From contig JAFIFZ010000021.1 in the NCBI GenBank assembly GCA_020831775.1, positions 1 through 34,455 on the forward strand: a DNA stretch of 34,455 nucleotides, written 5' to 3'. The stretch is from Phycisphaerales bacterium (GTDB lineage Bacteria; Planctomycetota; Phycisphaerae; Phycisphaerales; UBA1924). Within the stretch, counting starts at the first letter, position 1, and every line of letters begins with the position of its first letter. Position numbers and translations under genes: made by a program. Of this stretch, positions 34,403-34,455 are shown piece by piece. Below the pieces are notes generated by a model. It was not told where the DNA came from. It did no database searches and was given only the letters and a program-made list of their open reading frames with translations.

Positions 34403-34455
34403 TATGTTTGTCGGGTGTGGGGTCGACGCCCGCTCAGCGGCGGGGCTGGGCGGTG

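Noticed and set aside
34434-34455. Possible 3' end of a minus-strand gene (stop at 34434-34436, preceded by codons for Q-P-R-R)
   Set aside because: Only about seven codons are visible; a sorting-tail gene is possible but unsupported.

Overview
The window (34,455 bases, mostly about 65-70% G+C) looks like chromosome from a planctomycete, most likely of the Phycisphaerae/Phycisphaerales group. This is an inference from several signs: two exported proteins end in a PAP...RRRR variant of the PEP-CTERM sorting tail; a third ends in a double EF-hand dockerin finishing in Gly-Cys; the cell envelope is Gram-negative-like (MlaE permease, lipoproteins, HflKC); and menaquinone appears to be made by the futalosine route (mqnE). 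I see no rRNA, tRNA, CRISPR array, transposase or integrase.

Layout. 1-2001 (minus) is a tightly overlapping four-gene operon: HEAT-like lipoprotein, RsbW-like kinase, STAS protein, MlaE permease cut by the window edge. Divergent from it, 2113-6002 (plus) holds guaA, then a YceI protein, an unknown polytopic membrane protein and a YjbQ protein. 6018-6587 (minus) is a thioredoxin-fold protein. 6847-10030 holds three surface or exported proteins: two PAP-CTERM proteins (plus) and a seven-repeat propeller with a dockerin (minus). 10268-12061 (plus) is an SLC13-type transporter followed by a small zinc-ribbon protein, facing a DUF4340-like protein (minus). 13485-14162 (plus) is a class I glutamine amidotransferase. 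It converges on dnaK (14267-16177, minus), and a hairpin lies between the two. 16511-17335 (plus) is a very basic, His/Arg-rich exported protein.

17597-18928 (plus) is mqnE with an unusual internal insert. It is followed by the one clearly foreign-looking gene, 18986-20227. That gene falls to about 40% G+C, uses AGA and ATA codons, and carries a HEPN-like R-H-x3-H motif near its C-terminus. It is the best candidate here for an undescribed, possibly defence-related, protein.

20233-28976 (minus) holds a papain-like peptidase and an HExxH metallopeptidase in one operon, two coupled CPA2 (Kef-type) antiporters with nucleotide-binding domains, and hflC/hflK. 29204-34342 (plus) holds mnmG, a glycerophosphodiester phosphodiesterase, an ethylbenzene-dehydrogenase-like haem-domain lipoprotein and an unknown lipoprotein.

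Most genes are ordinary housekeeping or envelope functions. The accessory interest lies in the HEPN-like island gene, the partner-switch/MlaE operon, the protease pair and the surface-anchored proteins.
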